64,000 bases of DNA. Origin: Saccharina japonica. Taxonomy: Eukaryota > Sar > Phaeophyceae > Laminariales > Laminariaceae. Of this stretch, positions 35,284 to 47,652 are shown one piece after another. The notes beneath the pieces are model-generated. The model was not told the DNA's origin, ran no database searches, and saw nothing but the letters and a program-made list of their open reading frames with translations. The stretch is from positions 165,268 to 229,267 of the forward strand of contig MEHQ01003971.1 in NCBI GenBank assembly GCA_008828725.1, read 5' to 3'. The position numbers and the translations under genes are program-made. Numbering within the stretch: position 1 is the stretch's first letter; the number at the start of each line of letters is the position of its first letter.

Positions 35284-37330
35284 CAAGGTTCCCCTTCGGG
35301 ATGTTGGTACTTGAAATCCCGGGGGTGTCGCAAGGTGAAAATAGATCGCACATGCTTCATAGTTTAATTTTGGAGCAAACCTGTGGCATAGACTGTGAAA
35401 CGTAGTAGCGACGGCCATTCCTAACGAAACAACTGTCACGAGATATATCGTATCTGAGGTACAGTGGGCTCCCGGTCGCGGTGTTAACCCCTTAAGAACT
35501 GGTCCCACGAATGGGGGAACAATATTTGGAATATTGTGGGGGATTTTTTTCAGTTCTGGAATGTGGGTTATAACTTCAGAGTTTGGTGTCCAGGCTCAAC
35601 GACTTGTTTGTTTCTGCAGTCGATCTAACTATTTTTTGTAGGATTTAAAGTCGATCCCACAGCAGTGGTATGTTGACGTAGTTATCACGGCTGTTCTGCG
35701 CTGTACAGCTGAGTATACAGAAGATAGTTATGACAGAGCTGTTGCCCGAGAGTCCCGCCCCGGTCCTAGATAAGAGTATTCACTCGTACGTAATACCTTT
35801 TGGGCGGGTACCCTGGTAGCGTTTAGCAGCCGAGTACTCTGTCTAAGGGTTGCCGTCGAACAGCTGGATACCCGGTTGCCCTGGGCCCAAATTCCTCGGC
35901 GAGTATGAAGTGTTATTCACACCCGTGACGGGTATTAGCGGTTTTGTGGGTTTTTATTTCGCTGCTGTAAAGCGCGGGTGTTTATTAAAATCAGTGGGGG
36001 GAGGTTTGCTGGAATCGCATACATACCACCAACGCATACACAATGAAAGACACAACACAGCAAAGCAGTACTCGTTGTTCGTAGCTGTCACAAGATCCGA
36101 GGACTTTGCCAATTCTGCAACTCAGAGTACGTAGGTAACACGACTGTTTGGCTCATTTGGAGGTTGACCGGTGATAGTTTTCGTGCGGATTTTTCAACAA
36201 TCAGATCTATTATTCACGTATTCGTGTTTAGATATGACCATCCTCATGATTGGTCGAGGGTTGCGGAAATCGCTGATCCCGGCCATTCGTGTGATATTGA
36301 GCTCTAACAATGCGTGATTCTCCTAGCCGGGATTTCAGAAACGCTCCTCCCCACCGGGGATGACAGGAACACATGCTGAATCTGCACGTGGTATTCACGG
36401 TCGCGACGCATACAGGGCAACAAAGCAAAGCACTCTGAACAGCGGCTACTGCGTGACCTTGCAGTTTTCTTCTGCTGTACGAGTACTGCTGTGCTGTTCG
36501 ATAAACGGCGCGGTTGGCTGCTCTGTAGTTTGTAGTCAAGACTAGAGACATGTAACCCGTAAAGTACGGCAGTGTGCTACTGTACCAAAATACTCGTATT
36601 CGTACGTGTAGATCGGCCTATCGTTCGAAGATCTGCCGTATGTGTACTTTGCGTAGATTCCAAAACATTGGGGCCAAATTACAAATTTACATAAAATGCG
36701 CCTGTAAATTTTTCAAGCGTCTCCTACTCGTACAACTGCTACTACTGCTGTACGCAGCCTTAGATAGAGCAGACGCATGCAACATGGTATCACTACGCGC
36801 TGCACGACGCTTGCCTGTGTGCCTCGTTCGATGTCGGTGTGGTCCTTGTACTGCTGTACCAAAATACTCGTATTCGTACGATGTAGATCGGCCTTTCGTT
36901 TTCTGTAGATCTGTGTATGTGTACTTTACGTAGATTCCAAAAAAATTGGCCAAATTACAAATTTACATAAAATGCAACCTGTTATTTTCAAGCGAACTCC
37001 TACAACTGCTACTACTGCTGTACGCAGCCCAGACAGAGCAGACGCATGCAACATGGTATCAATACTGCTGCACGACGCTTGATTGTGCCTCGTTCGATGT
37101 CGGTGTGGTCCTTGTTTTCTCGTGCGTGGTGCTTGCGTTGACAACTTGTGTGTTCCGTTCATACGGCGGGTCAAAAACGAACCATCAAAGTTCATACGCG
37201 GATGAAAAAACAGTCGTACGCCCCGGTTTTTCATGGGTTGCGAGGCGGTGTCAAGTCGGAACGCCTCCCCTGAGTTATTTGCCAGAATTCGCGACTTTGA
37301 AGGCCCAGAGCACGCCCCACGGGCCTCAAA
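35284..37330 (+). repeat. Left arm of the palindrome
   Basis: Begins CAAGGTTCCCCTTCGGGATG and ends near CCCACGGGCCTC. It includes a local tandem duplication (units near 36585 and 36855, starting ACCAAAATACTCGTATTCGT, with CTACTACTGCTGTACGCAGC inside). The mirror copy is 38265-40316. Confidence 0.85.
35484..35573. mobile_element. ~90-bp TTAA-flanked MITE inside the left arm
   Basis: Begins at TTAA, then CCCCTTAAGAACTGGTCCCA. It ends CAGTTCTGGAATGTGGGTTATAA, so the ends are imperfect inverted repeats next to TTAA and TTATAA. The mirror arm has the same insert at ~40029-40116, and the fragment at 33815-34010 lacks it. TTAA targeting fits piggyBac-like or related elements. It inserted before the palindrome formed. 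Confidence 0.55.
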
Positions 37331-38264
37331 CAAAACAAAAAAATGCATCGCTATGAGGATCGAACTCAAGCCTTCACATTCAATATCGGACATGGTGACC
37401 ATTTGACTATATGACCAAAAATGATTTGCCCAAATACCGGTACAGTATTATTTGTCGCGACTCGCGCCAGGCGCACGACACATACACCATACAAGCACAG
37501 GCAGGCAGCAGACAGCAGCGCACAAGAGAGAGAGAGGTGTGGTGTGATTGCTGATGACGGATGTGCAAGCCCCCGATGAAGTATCCACTAACAGCTACAG
37601 CAGTACCCGGCGAACCTGCCACAGGAACGCCTGCTGCTGCTTGTGCTTCTAGGCGGGGCTGTGACCTCGTTTGTGTTCGTTGCGTGTTGTCTGATGTCTC
37701 GTAGATTTCTGGGGTGAGCTTCAGGGAAGAAACACAAACAATCGAAAATATAAGGACAGCAGTTGGTATACTCCAAGATCCTACTCGTATGATATTGGAT
37801 TAAAGAGGCCATTACATTTCCGGCTAGCGTGAGCGTGAGTCAGTCGCACACATCAGGACAACTGAAAGAGGTAGATGGTGGATTACGGGGCAGGCTCCGA
37901 TAGACACAGCTAAGCCACAGCAGAACAGCGCAGATGGGTGTGTCACCCACGCACGGTGTTACCTGCTGGTGTTTATTAGGCAGAGTTGTAACGTTGTGCT
38001 CTCTGCACATGTTATGTTGCCTATCTGTGTCTGGGCTCTCATGTGTGCTCATGATCAGCCCGTGAAAGCAGGGCAAACAACAGGACATTACGGTATTATT
38101 TACTGGCACGTACGTACGAAACACGGCCTCATGCAGAAAGCCCGGGAAATCGGCTTATCCACTCCCGCGGGAAAAAAAACTTCGAGCGCCCGCCACGCGA
38201 GCTACAGAGCTCGGATCGAGCTCAAACCTCGACCAATGTGTCCGGGCGGGCTTGCTGTGTCGGG
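37331..38264. other. Spacer of the palindrome
   Basis: Unique sequence between the arms. On the minus strand at ~37344-37416 it has tRNA-like box A (TATAGTCAAATGG) and box B (GAGTTCGATCC) words, but the acceptor stem does not pair. The remainder (CA-rich, GT-rich) shows no gene. Confidence 0.4.
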
Positions 38265-40316
38265 AGGCCCGTGGGGCGTGCTCTGGGCCTTCAAAGTCGC
38301 GAATTCTGGCAAATAACTCAGGGGAGACGTTCCGACTTGACACCGCCTCGCAACTACCCTGAAAAACCGGGCGTACGACTGTTTTTTCATCCGCGTATGA
38401 ACTTTGATGGTTCGTTTTTGACCCGCCGTATGAACGGAACACACAAGTTGTCAACGCAAGCACCACGCACGAGAAAACAAGGACCACACCGACATCGAAC
38501 GAGGCACATATCAAGCGTCGTGCAGCAGTATTTGATACCATGTTGCATGCGTCTGCTCTGTCTGGGCTGCGTACAGCAGTAGTAGCAGTTGTAGGAGTCG
38601 CTTGAAAAATAACAGGTGCATTTTATGTAAATTTGTAATTTGGTCCCAATTTTTTTGGAATCTACGTAAAGTACACATACACAGATCTACGACAAACGAA
38701 AGGCCGATCTACATACGTACGAATACGAGTATTTTGGTACAGCAGTACAAGGACCACACCGACATCGAACGAGGCACACAGCAAGCGTCGTGCAGCCGTA
38801 GTTGATACCATGTTGCATGCGTCTGCTCTATCTAGGCTGCGTACAGCAGTAGTAGCAGTTGTACGAGTAGGAGACGCTTGAAAATTTACAGGCGCATTTT
38901 ATGTAAATTTGTAATTTGGTCCCAATGTTTTGGAATCTACGCAAAGTACACATACGCAGATCTTCGAACGATAGGCCGATCTACATACGTACGAATACGA
39001 GTATTTTGGTACAGTAGCACGACTGCCGTACTTTACGGGTACATGTCTCTAGTCTTGACTACAAACTACAGAGCAGCCAACGCGCCGTTTATCGAACAGC
39101 ACAGCAGTACTCGTACAGCAGAAGAAACTGCAGGTCACGCAGTAGCCGCTGTTCAGAGTGTTGCCTTTCTTTGTGGCGGCTGTTGTTGTGTCCTGTATGC
39201 GTGCGCCGGACCCGTAGTAAATACCCACGAGTAGCAGGAGGAATCCAGCAATCTCGTTGTGAGTCATCCCACGGTAGGCGAGCAGCGGAATTTTCTGAGC
39301 TCCTCGCATGAGGAGCTCAATATCTCACCCGAACACATGACTTCGGAAACATTCCTTCGCGCAACCCGACCAAACCTTCCAATGCGATGGTTCAAAAACA
39401 AACCTACCAGTAGAATAATAATAGTATCCGGTGATTGTTAACGTGAGGAGCTCAGCCGGTCAGAAAATATTGAGCCAAACAGTGGTACCCCTACCGTGGG
39501 ATTGCTCTTGTGACAGCTACGAACAACGAGTACTGCTTTGCTGTGTTGTGTCTTTCATTGTGTATGCGTGTGTGGTTGATGTATGCGATTCCAGCACAAC
39601 CTCCCCCACTGATTTTAATAACACCCGCGCTTTACAGCAGCGAATAAAAACCACAAAACCGCTAATACCCGTCACGGGTGTGAATAACACTTCATACTCG
39701 CCGAGAATTTGGGCCCAGGACACCGGGTATCCAGCTGTTCGACGGACACCCTTAGACGAGTACTCGGCTGCTAAACGCATACCAGGGTACCCGCCCAAAA
39801 GGTATTACGTACGAGTGAATACTCTTATCTAGGACCGGGGCGGGACTCTTCGGGCAACAGCTCTGTCATAACTATCTTCTGTATACTCAGCTGTACAGCG
39901 CAGAACAGCCGTGATAACTACTGTACAATACCACTGCTGTGGGATCGACTTTAAATCCTACAAAAAATAGTTAGATCGACTGCAGAAACAAAACAAGTCG
40001 TTGAGCCTGGACACCAAACTGAAGTTTATAACCCATTCAGAACTGAAAAAAATGCCCCACACTAATTCCAAATAATTTGTTCCCAAATTCGTGGGACCAG
40101 TTCTTAAGGGGTTAACACCGCGACCGGGAGCCCACTGTACCTCAGATACGATATTATCTCGTGACAGTTGTTTCGTTAGGAATGGCCGTCGCTACTACGT
40201 TCACAGTCTATGCCACAGGTTTGCTCCAAAATTAAACTATGAAGCATGTGCGATCTATTTTCACCTTGCGACACCCCCGGGATTTCAAGTAACCAACATC
40301 CCGAAGGGGAACCTTG
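38265..40316 (-). repeat. Right arm of the palindrome
   Basis: Reverse complement of the left arm, ending CATCCCGAAGGGGAACCTTG. Arms differ by small indels and by sequence around 39160-39330, where this arm has a perfect GAGCTCCTC GCAT GAGGAGCTC hairpin (39298-39319) not matched in the left arm. Confidence 0.85.
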
Positions 40317-40320
40317 TAAA

Positions 40321-42950
40321 CAATACACAACGATTGAGTACACAGAGCACACACAGTTATATCTACGGTAGTTGTTGTGCTGGAGAGCAGAGTGTGCACA
40401 CAATACATATTACACAACGAGGTATCACGGCTGCTCTACGCTGTACAGATGAGTATATGCACAAGATAGTTATGACAGAGCTGCTGCCCGACGAGTCCCG
40501 CCCCGGTCCTAGATAAGAGCATTTACGACCTTTTGGGCGGGTACCCTGGTACGCGTTTAGCAGTCGAGTACTCGTCTAAGGGTACCCGTCGAACACCTGG
40601 GTACCCCGGTGCCCGGCGTCCAGATTTTCGGCGAGTATGAAGTGTTATCCATACCCGAGACGGGTATTGGCTGTTTTGTTGTTTTCGATCGCTGCTGTAC
40701 TGCGTGGGTACGTCAAATCAGAGGGGGAAGTTTTGCTGGAATCGCTTACATCAAACATGCACACACGCATACACAAAGAAAGACTGAACACAGCAGTAGT
40801 AGTTCGTAGCTGTCACAATCCCTTGCTAGCTGTGTGCTACGGGTCGTGCGCACGCAAACAGGACACCACAGCCGACACAAAGGCAACAATCTGAACAGCG
40901 GCTACTACGTGTTATGCAGCTTCTTACTACTACTACTACTGCTGCACCAAAATACTCGTATTCGTACGTATGTAGATCGGCCTATCGTTTGATAGAGAGA
41001 TGTAAATACAATATGCCTACTCGTACTGTACATAGTACTCGTAGATCTTTGTATTGTATTCTACGTAGAATCCCAAATCTTGGAAGCAAATTTACAAAAT
41101 TTACACAAAATGCGCATGTGATTTTTCAAGCGTCTGCTACAACTGGTACTACTGCTGTACACAGCCCAGACAACAGAGCAGATGCATGCAACCTGGTATC
41201 AACTACTGCTGCACGATGCTTGATGTATGCCTAGTTCAATATCGGTGTGACCTTGCTGTCTCGTGCGTGGTTGCGTACTGTGTGTTGTTCGTTCATATGG
41301 CGGGTCAAAAACGAACCATCAAAGTTCATACGGATAAAAAACAGTCGTATGACAGGTTTTCATAGTAGTTGCGAGGCGTGTCAAGTCGGAACGTCCCCCC
41401 TGAGTTATTTGCCGAATTCGCGACTTTGAAGCCCAGAGCACGCCCCACGGGCCTCGGCCGGGACCCGCACTTGGGCCGTGGTGTCCGCGCGCCCCCCTGC
41501 GTGCCCCCAGCCGCACACGCGAGGCAGCGCGAGAAAAGACCCGCGGCCGGAGATGAACAGTGAAAGTATTCCGGGAAAATGCCACTACGACTCGAACTGC
41601 TGTGGGATCGACTTTAAATCCTACAAGACGACGCTTTATGTGTGCCTCGTTCAATGTCAAGCCGGTGTGGCAATACACAACGATTGAGTACACAGAGCAC
41701 ACACAGTTATATCTACGGTAGTTGTTGTGCTGGAGAGCAGAGTGTGCACACAATACATATTACACAACGAGGTATCACGGCTGTTCTACGCTTTACAGAT
41801 AAGTATACGCACAAGATAGTTATGACAGAGCTGCTGCCCGACGAGTCCCGCCCCGGTCCTAGATAAGAGCATTTACGACCTTTTGGGCGGGTACCCTGGT
41901 ACGCGTTTAGCAGTCGAGTACTCGTCTAAGGGTACCCGTCGAACACCTGGGTACCCCGGTGCCCGGCGTCCAGATTTTCGGCGAGTATGAAGTGTTATCC
42001 ATACCCGAGACGGGTATTGGCTGTTTTGTTGTTTTCGATCGCTGCTGTACTGCGTGGGTACGTCAAATCAGAGGGGGAGGTTTTGCTGGAATCGCTTACA
42101 TCAAACATGCACACACGCATACACAAAGAAAGACTGAACACAGCAGTAGTAGTTCGTAGCTGTCACAATCCCTTGCTAGCTGTGTGCTACGGGTCGTGCG
42201 CACGCAAACAGGACACCACAGCCGACACAAAGGCAACAATCTGAACAGCGGCTACTACGTGTTATGCAGCTTCTTACTACTACTACTGCTGCACCAAAAT
42301 ACTCGTATTCGTACGTATGTAGATCGGCCTATCGTTTGATAGAGAGATGTAAATACAATATGCCTACTCGTACTGTACATAGTACTCGTAGATCTTTGTA
42401 TTGTATTCTACGTAGAATCCCAAATCTTGGAAGCAAATTTATAAATTTACACAAAATGCGCATGTGATTTTTCAAGCGTCTGCTACAACTGGTACTACTG
42501 CTGTACACAGCCCAGACAACAGAGCAGATGCATGCAACCTGGTATCAACTACTGCTGCACGATGCTTGATGTATGCCTAGTTCAATATCGGTGTGACCCT
42601 TGCTGTCTCGTGCGTGGTGCGTACTACTCTGTGTGTTCCGTTCATATGGCGGGTCGAAAACGAACCATCAAAGTTCATACGCGGATAAAAAAACAGTCGT
42701 ATGACAGGTTCTCACAGTAGTTGCGAGGTGGTGTCAAGTCGAAACGTCTCCCCTGAGTTATTTGCCAGAATTCGCGACTTTGAAGGCCCAGAGCACGCCC
42801 CACGGGCCTCGGCCGGGACCCGCACTTGCGCCGTGGCGTTCAAGCGCCCCCCCTGCGTGCCCCGCAGCCGGCAGCGCGAGAAAAGACCCGCGGCCGGAGA
42901 TGAACAGTGAAAGTATTCCGGGAAAATGTCCATTTGGTACCTAGACATAT
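40321..42950 (+). repeat. 1,350-bp tandem duplication
   Basis: CAATACACAACGATTGAGTA occurs at 40321 and again at 41671, and sequence between the copies is almost identical over most of the unit (for example 40500-41250 against 41850-42600). The units resemble the left arm in the same orientation, with internal deletions. High similarity implies a much younger event than the palindrome. The copies diverge near 41590 and 42930. Confidence 0.9.
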
Positions 42951-43286
42951 ATAGCATACACACCAGGCGTCACGTGTAACATGCAACGCGATATAACGGG
43001 CATCATGATGGTGATGAGTTACTAGAGAAAAATGATGCACACCCACTCTAGATGTCAAGCGCCACGCTCTATAGGACAGGGGGTCCAGTACCTTCTCGTT
43101 GCCACCTTCGTCCTCCCCGTCTGCCGCAGCATCCGAAGATAATTGTTTCAATGGACGAGGACAAAACGTTGGGGCACGGGCGAGTAGGAAATATATATGT
43201 ACACACAAAGTTAACTTTGAAGGAGACATGCATACGGTTCAGTCTACCAGTATATTGGAGACTGAAGTGGGATTTCAAACATCCCT

Positions 43287-43735
43287 GTTCGTGGTATGCG
43301 GTAGCTTGATACGGTCGGTGGATATCTTTGGGGGTTTCATATATTGTGGGGTTTTGTAGTATGTATCGAGGCATTATTTAGTATGCCTCGGGTGGAAGTG
43401 TGTTGCTGTCTCCCTCCTGGGAGCAGTCGGCGATAATGATGATGCGACCCGGGCTTTGATTATAAGATACTGCCCGTATATATGTGTGGATGGAGCGTGA
43501 CGGAAAGGTACGGCTCACTCCTGTGTGGTGTTCATGATGGGCCTTTGACGACAGGTACTGGCTCTGCTTGTATGTGTATATTTGGGTCACGTGGTGATGC
43601 GAGTACATTATCTACCACTCTCCTTCTTGACGACCCATGGTATAGGCACGTGGTTACACAGAACACGTTTGACAGCGGCGTACAGAAACACGATAATCGT
43701 GTTTGTGAACGCTTGCTGTAATCGGATTGCTTCGG
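43287..43735 (+). repeat. Segmental duplication, copy 1 (empty site)
   Basis: Matches 47653-48510: GTTCGTGGTATGCGGTAGC, then CGGTCGGTGGATATCTTTGG, through to CACAGAACACGTTTGACAGC. This copy keeps an uninterrupted CTCCCTCCTGGGAGCAGTCGG at ~43409-43430, where copy 2 has a 444-bp insertion. It lies directly upstream of the gene at 43803. Confidence 0.9.
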
Positions 43736-43802
43736 GCCCGGAGGCTGTTGGAGCGCTATACTGTGTGAGGGGGGAAGTGGTATTGCAGGAAAGGCTGAGG
43801 AG

Positions 43803-44722
43803 ATGGCTCTCAGCTTGCAGAAATTCTGGAGGGGTCGTGTTGGTGACGGACAGCAGCAACGACAGGTCGACGAAGTGAGGGTGCAGCTGGCCGCGGCGAC
43901 CGCTGCTGGAGCAACGTCGAAAGCGGTTCTGGGTGCCGTCAGGAACGAAGGGCATGCCCATAGAGCAGCCAGGAGATCCTTGGAGACGAAGGCGGTGCGC
44001 CAGGATCCTTTGGTTCGTATTTGGGTTGACCTGGAGAAGAGGCTGGAGCAGGTGGGCCTTCGCAAGAAGCGATGGGAGGTAGGCCTTCGCATTGAGCACT
44101 ACGCTTTCTGGACTGTGCTGGATGGTCTACCATTCGCGGAGCCTGAAGCATTCTTATCAAGGATGGATGCAGAGCATGCGCCGAAAGCAGCCAACACGGC
44201 CGAGCGAGCAGGGGCGCAAGAACGCAAAGTTGGGCCCGTATTCTTTTTCGAGGGGGTCGAGAAGGCAGCAGGAGGAGTCGGGCCCAGATACGAAGACATG
44301 ATGGAAGTGGCCATGCTTCGTGATGCTGGCGTACTGCCTGCGAGAAGTTTGGAGGCGTCTCTACAGCAGCAGCACGAGGCTGAGGAGGTGGAGCTTCATG
44401 TTGCTGAGCCTGCTGCGGAAAAGCTCGCCGAGCCGCTTGCCGTGCCCGTACAGCAGCGCGACGAGGCTGCGGCGGAGGAACTTGGTGGTGCCGTCGTAAC
44501 GCCCCCGCCGCTTTCGTCGTTGGTGAAGCCGCAGCAGCTGCGTGGGGACGAGGGGGCTTTGATACAGCAGCAATGGGATGGGGCTGGTGTGGGCGGCGGA
44601 GTGCCGCAGATTGGTTTGGGCCAGAGTGGCTCGTACCCCTTCGACCCAGGGAAACCAGAGAAACGGGATGGGCGTGGGGGGGGGTACGGTGATGGACGAG
44701 GGGTGGAGCTGGTGGGAAAGGA

Positions 44723-44755
<33 letters not shown>

Positions 44756-45029
44756 CGACGGAGCGCGATCTTTCCCATTTGATCCGGGAAAGCAGGCATG
44801 TTATATTTTCCAACTTTCTTGTTGGTGGATTGAGTGGATTGGATTTTCTTGGTCTGTTGTTTTGTTTTTGTGCTTCTCTGTGTCTTGGCCGGCATATTTG
44901 AGCAATGACTGCTGTAGTTGTGGTGAGCTTGTACCGTGGTACGATGGATCGCAGCTATGTGTGTGGTTGAATGGGAACTGGGTAGGAGAGCGAACGTTCC
45001 CGTTCGACCCAGGCAAGTCAACAATTGGC
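43803..45029 (+). CDS. Unknown protein with three PFDPGK motifs
   Basis: ATG at 43803 (GAGGAGATGG) opens a frame to 45065. Residues 1-190 are charged and mostly helical (LEKRLEQVGLRKKRWEVGLR, then RYEDMMEVAMLRDAG). Residues 190-260 are Ala/Glu/Gln-rich. Gly- and Ser-rich sequence follows, with a serine run encoded by (AGC)n. PFDPGK occurs at residues 279-284, 325-330 and 400-405. The hydrophobic stretch 339-363 sits between the second and third motifs; it may be a membrane segment or an unspliced intron with a GC donor (CAG/GCATGT) near 44795. A GTATGT donor at 45030 suggests the terminal residues are intronic and that more exons follow. I recognise no family. The long opposite-strand frame 43939-45024 is a shadow. 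Confidence 0.5.
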
Positions 45030-45065
45030 TGGTATGTGTGCGCGAGGACTGCTGTAGTTGTGTGA

Positions 45066-45730
45066 TTGTACCCTGGTATGATGAAGCACAACTATATTGT
45101 GTGTCTTGCTGTTGGAATCACGGGGGGGGGTTGCGATGCCATGATTCTACAGACAAAGTGCACTGCTGTATGGAACCAGTTTGTGATGGACTGATTATAC
45201 AGCAAGCAACAGTGTATGATAATTTCTGACTGTTTGTTTCTACAGCAGCAGTGCATGATTTGTTAGACTGCTGCTGTGTACTGGTATACCGTAGTATATG
45301 TATACGTGGATGCATGATACCCGTACTGCTGTGTGTTGCTTGAAGCATAACAGGGGGTGGGTTGCCACCTTGATTTTACAGCGCATGATCTTATTGTGTA
45401 GGAAACCTACTGTTGATTATTGGCTTGATTTTACCGCGCATGTTTTATAATGTGTTGGGGAAACTACTGCTAATTTTGGCTTGATTCTTCAATGCATGAT
45501 CAATGCGTTGGTAAATTACTGCTGATTTAAGCTTGTTTCTACAGCAGTACATGGTATTTATGTATGAAAGTCAGTGCTGATGCGTTGTAATGGTAATTTT
45601 TTTTTTTTTGTGGTCATGGAGTAGAAAGAGCAACCAGAAATCGGTACTGACGTTGTTTTTGTCACTATTGTTGTTGGGAAGAATCACGAGAGGGGGTTGA
45701 TGGCATGATTCTACCCACAGACATAGTGCA
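45066..45730 (+). repeat. Degenerate ~50-60-bp tandem sequence, likely intronic
   Basis: Units of the form CTTGATTYTAC..GCATGAT..TGTGTTGG.AA.CTACTGCTGATT recur near 45370, 45424, 45481 and 45533, with looser copies to the left around CAGCAGTGCATGATTTG. Non-coding. Confidence 0.5.
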
Positions 45731-47452
45731 TAATGATGTGGTTCGTTATCTAACGATTTGACTTGGTTCCTGGCGCTGAAACTAACCACCCGATGCACCC
45801 TTTGCTCAACGAGTCAAACTGCACCCTCACTCTGCGGATTCATGAGATGTAGTCCATACCGCGGTGGCGTTGAGCCGCGGCGGAAGACAAGCGTTCGAGT
45901 CCGTGGGGCAGGGAGCAGGAGACGGGGGTTGAGCGCGTGGGGTTGGGGTAGTTTAGTAGCAATGGCCTACAGTAGACTAAATGTTTTGGGATCGTTTGTT
46001 ACAGTAGGAATTAACGAGACGAAATATTTATGACGCTTGGATTGTAATATGTTTGCATTGGATATACGAGTAGAGTTATATGCACCTGTTATACTGGTAT
46101 CTGATATTTGGCATTCTAATTTGCGTACTACGACCTCTGAAGTACGATGTCAGAATACTAGTATCAACAGCTGTATATTGTCACGTATCTCGGTTATGGC
46201 AGTCCATTTATCACGAACCGGGGTATGATTGAGAGACGACGCTTTACCTGGTATATCGAGGGCCTAAATGCTTGGTTTGGTAAGAGGATAGTGAATTAGA
46301 ACGCTGGATCGAGCAGTCTTGTACGTGAGTGTACGCATATAACGACAACGACGTTCTGTTTGTTTCGTTCTCTACGTTGCTTATTTATCATTGACCGCTG
46401 ATGTTTCTGGTTTGTGGGTTTGGATTTGAATTTGGTTTTTGATTTTATGGTTGAGGGATTTTAGAGTCACAATGATATCGCAGCATTTTACTATCAACCA
46501 TGCGATGAATGTTTTGTCGTCTACCGAGCAGGGGGGAGATAGTAGCTGTACTCGGTAACACGACGAAGACTTTTCATGGCAGATAGTGGAGTCGGGTTAT
46601 ATCATACGTGCATGCGGACTATGCACGCAAGGCTACTGACCGGACGCCTGTCTCTGGTGGAGCTGTTATGCGCGCTGGTGTCTGTGTATAGTTTGATTAT
46701 AGGACGTAGATGTCTGGAGCATGTGTCTAACGGGTAGTTTGAGATTAACACGTACGGTCGGCAGAGCAGCATGCCGACTTTCTCATCAAACCGTTGCATG
46801 CTGAGACGTTTCGCTTTGGCCGTGACTCTGTGATGAACTTGTTGTGATTTCATCCACTGGTTTGTTTGTTTGTTTTTCCGGGGGTTTTGGGGCATTTGGT
46901 TTTGGGGGATAATAGTAAGGTTTTCGATGTGCATGGGATGTTTTTGGAAGTACTTGAAGAATTAACGTGCAACTTCAGGAGTTCTTAAGGAAATGGAGAA
47001 AGTGTTGGGAGGTACCCATACGTTGAATAAGTTTAATATGCCAATAGAGTATGCCGATGGTCTTGATGAATCGTGCCGTACGCTTTGGCTATTGGTTAAC
47101 TGCGCACAACGTACAGGGGAACCAATTACTGATACCTATAGTACTTTGGATTCAGATGCGGATTGTTGTCTTCTTGTATACTTCCGAGGGAAGTGTCAAG
47201 CAGGGGGGCTGCTATGATTTGATTTGAGGTGTTGTATATCAGAGATGTTCTGCTGTTGTGCTCTTACAGAGTACACAACAGGGGGGCCGATGGTATCGGG
47301 CGTACGGTATCTATGTGAAGACGGTGTTATTGATTTAGTTTTAAGGTTTTACCAGCATACTCACGTTTGTTGGATTTTCCCCTTCCCGTAGTTACTGCCT
47401 CGCTATAGTTTAGGAGATATATACTGGAATCAAGATTGAGATATTTGGTATC
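45731..47452. other. No gene supported
   Basis: A short frame at 46993-47217 (MEKVLGGTHTLNKF..) is protein-like and follows a CTTCAG acceptor-like site, and a minus-strand frame lies at 46602-46934. Neither has a recognisable domain. Confidence 0.3.
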
Positions 47453-47620
47453 GGGATTGCCGTTTTACGTTGGCAATTCTTGAGGATGGAATTTGAGATT
47501 GCTGTTTTTTGTTGGCAATTCTTGAGGATGGAATTTGGGATTGCCATTTTACCTTGGCAATGATTCATTTGTGGAATTTGGGACTTGCCGTTTTACTTGG
47601 CAATTGGTGATAAGATATTC
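47453..47620 (+). repeat. ~43-bp tandem repeat, four units
   Basis: Units GGGATTGCCGTTTTACGTTG followed by GCAATTCTTGAGGATGGAAT repeat four times with increasing divergence. Each unit has GATTGCC and GGCAAT facing each other and can fold back. Confidence 0.75.
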
Positions 47621-47652
47621 GGGACCTGTCGTATCGCACACCGAATAAGGGG

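Larger units (their letters stand above)
35133..42950. repeat. Large palindromic repeat array
   Basis: Two ~2.05-kb inverted arms (35284-37330 and 38265-40316) flank a ~0.93-kb spacer. To the right lie two 1,350-bp tandem units of related sequence (from 40321 and 41671). A cap segment at 35145-35283 (GGTACCAAAT..TTTCCCGG..CGGCCGCGGGTCTTTTCTCG) recurs inverted near 41455-41580 and 42815-42945, so the outer edges also mirror one another. Frames inside are short and repeat between copies, with no conserved domain. It resembles a foldback-type element cluster. The arms are clearly recognisable as mirror copies but carry many small differences. Confidence 0.85.

Noticed and set aside
37344..37416. 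A functional tRNA gene
   Set aside because: Box A and box B words are present, but the acceptor stem does not pair and the anticodon arm is poor, so it is not called as a tRNA.
43939..45024. 361-codon minus-strand frame
   Set aside because: Lies antisense to the better-supported frame at 43803. Its Pro/His/Ala-rich composition mirrors the Gly/Ala/Glu coding of the other strand.
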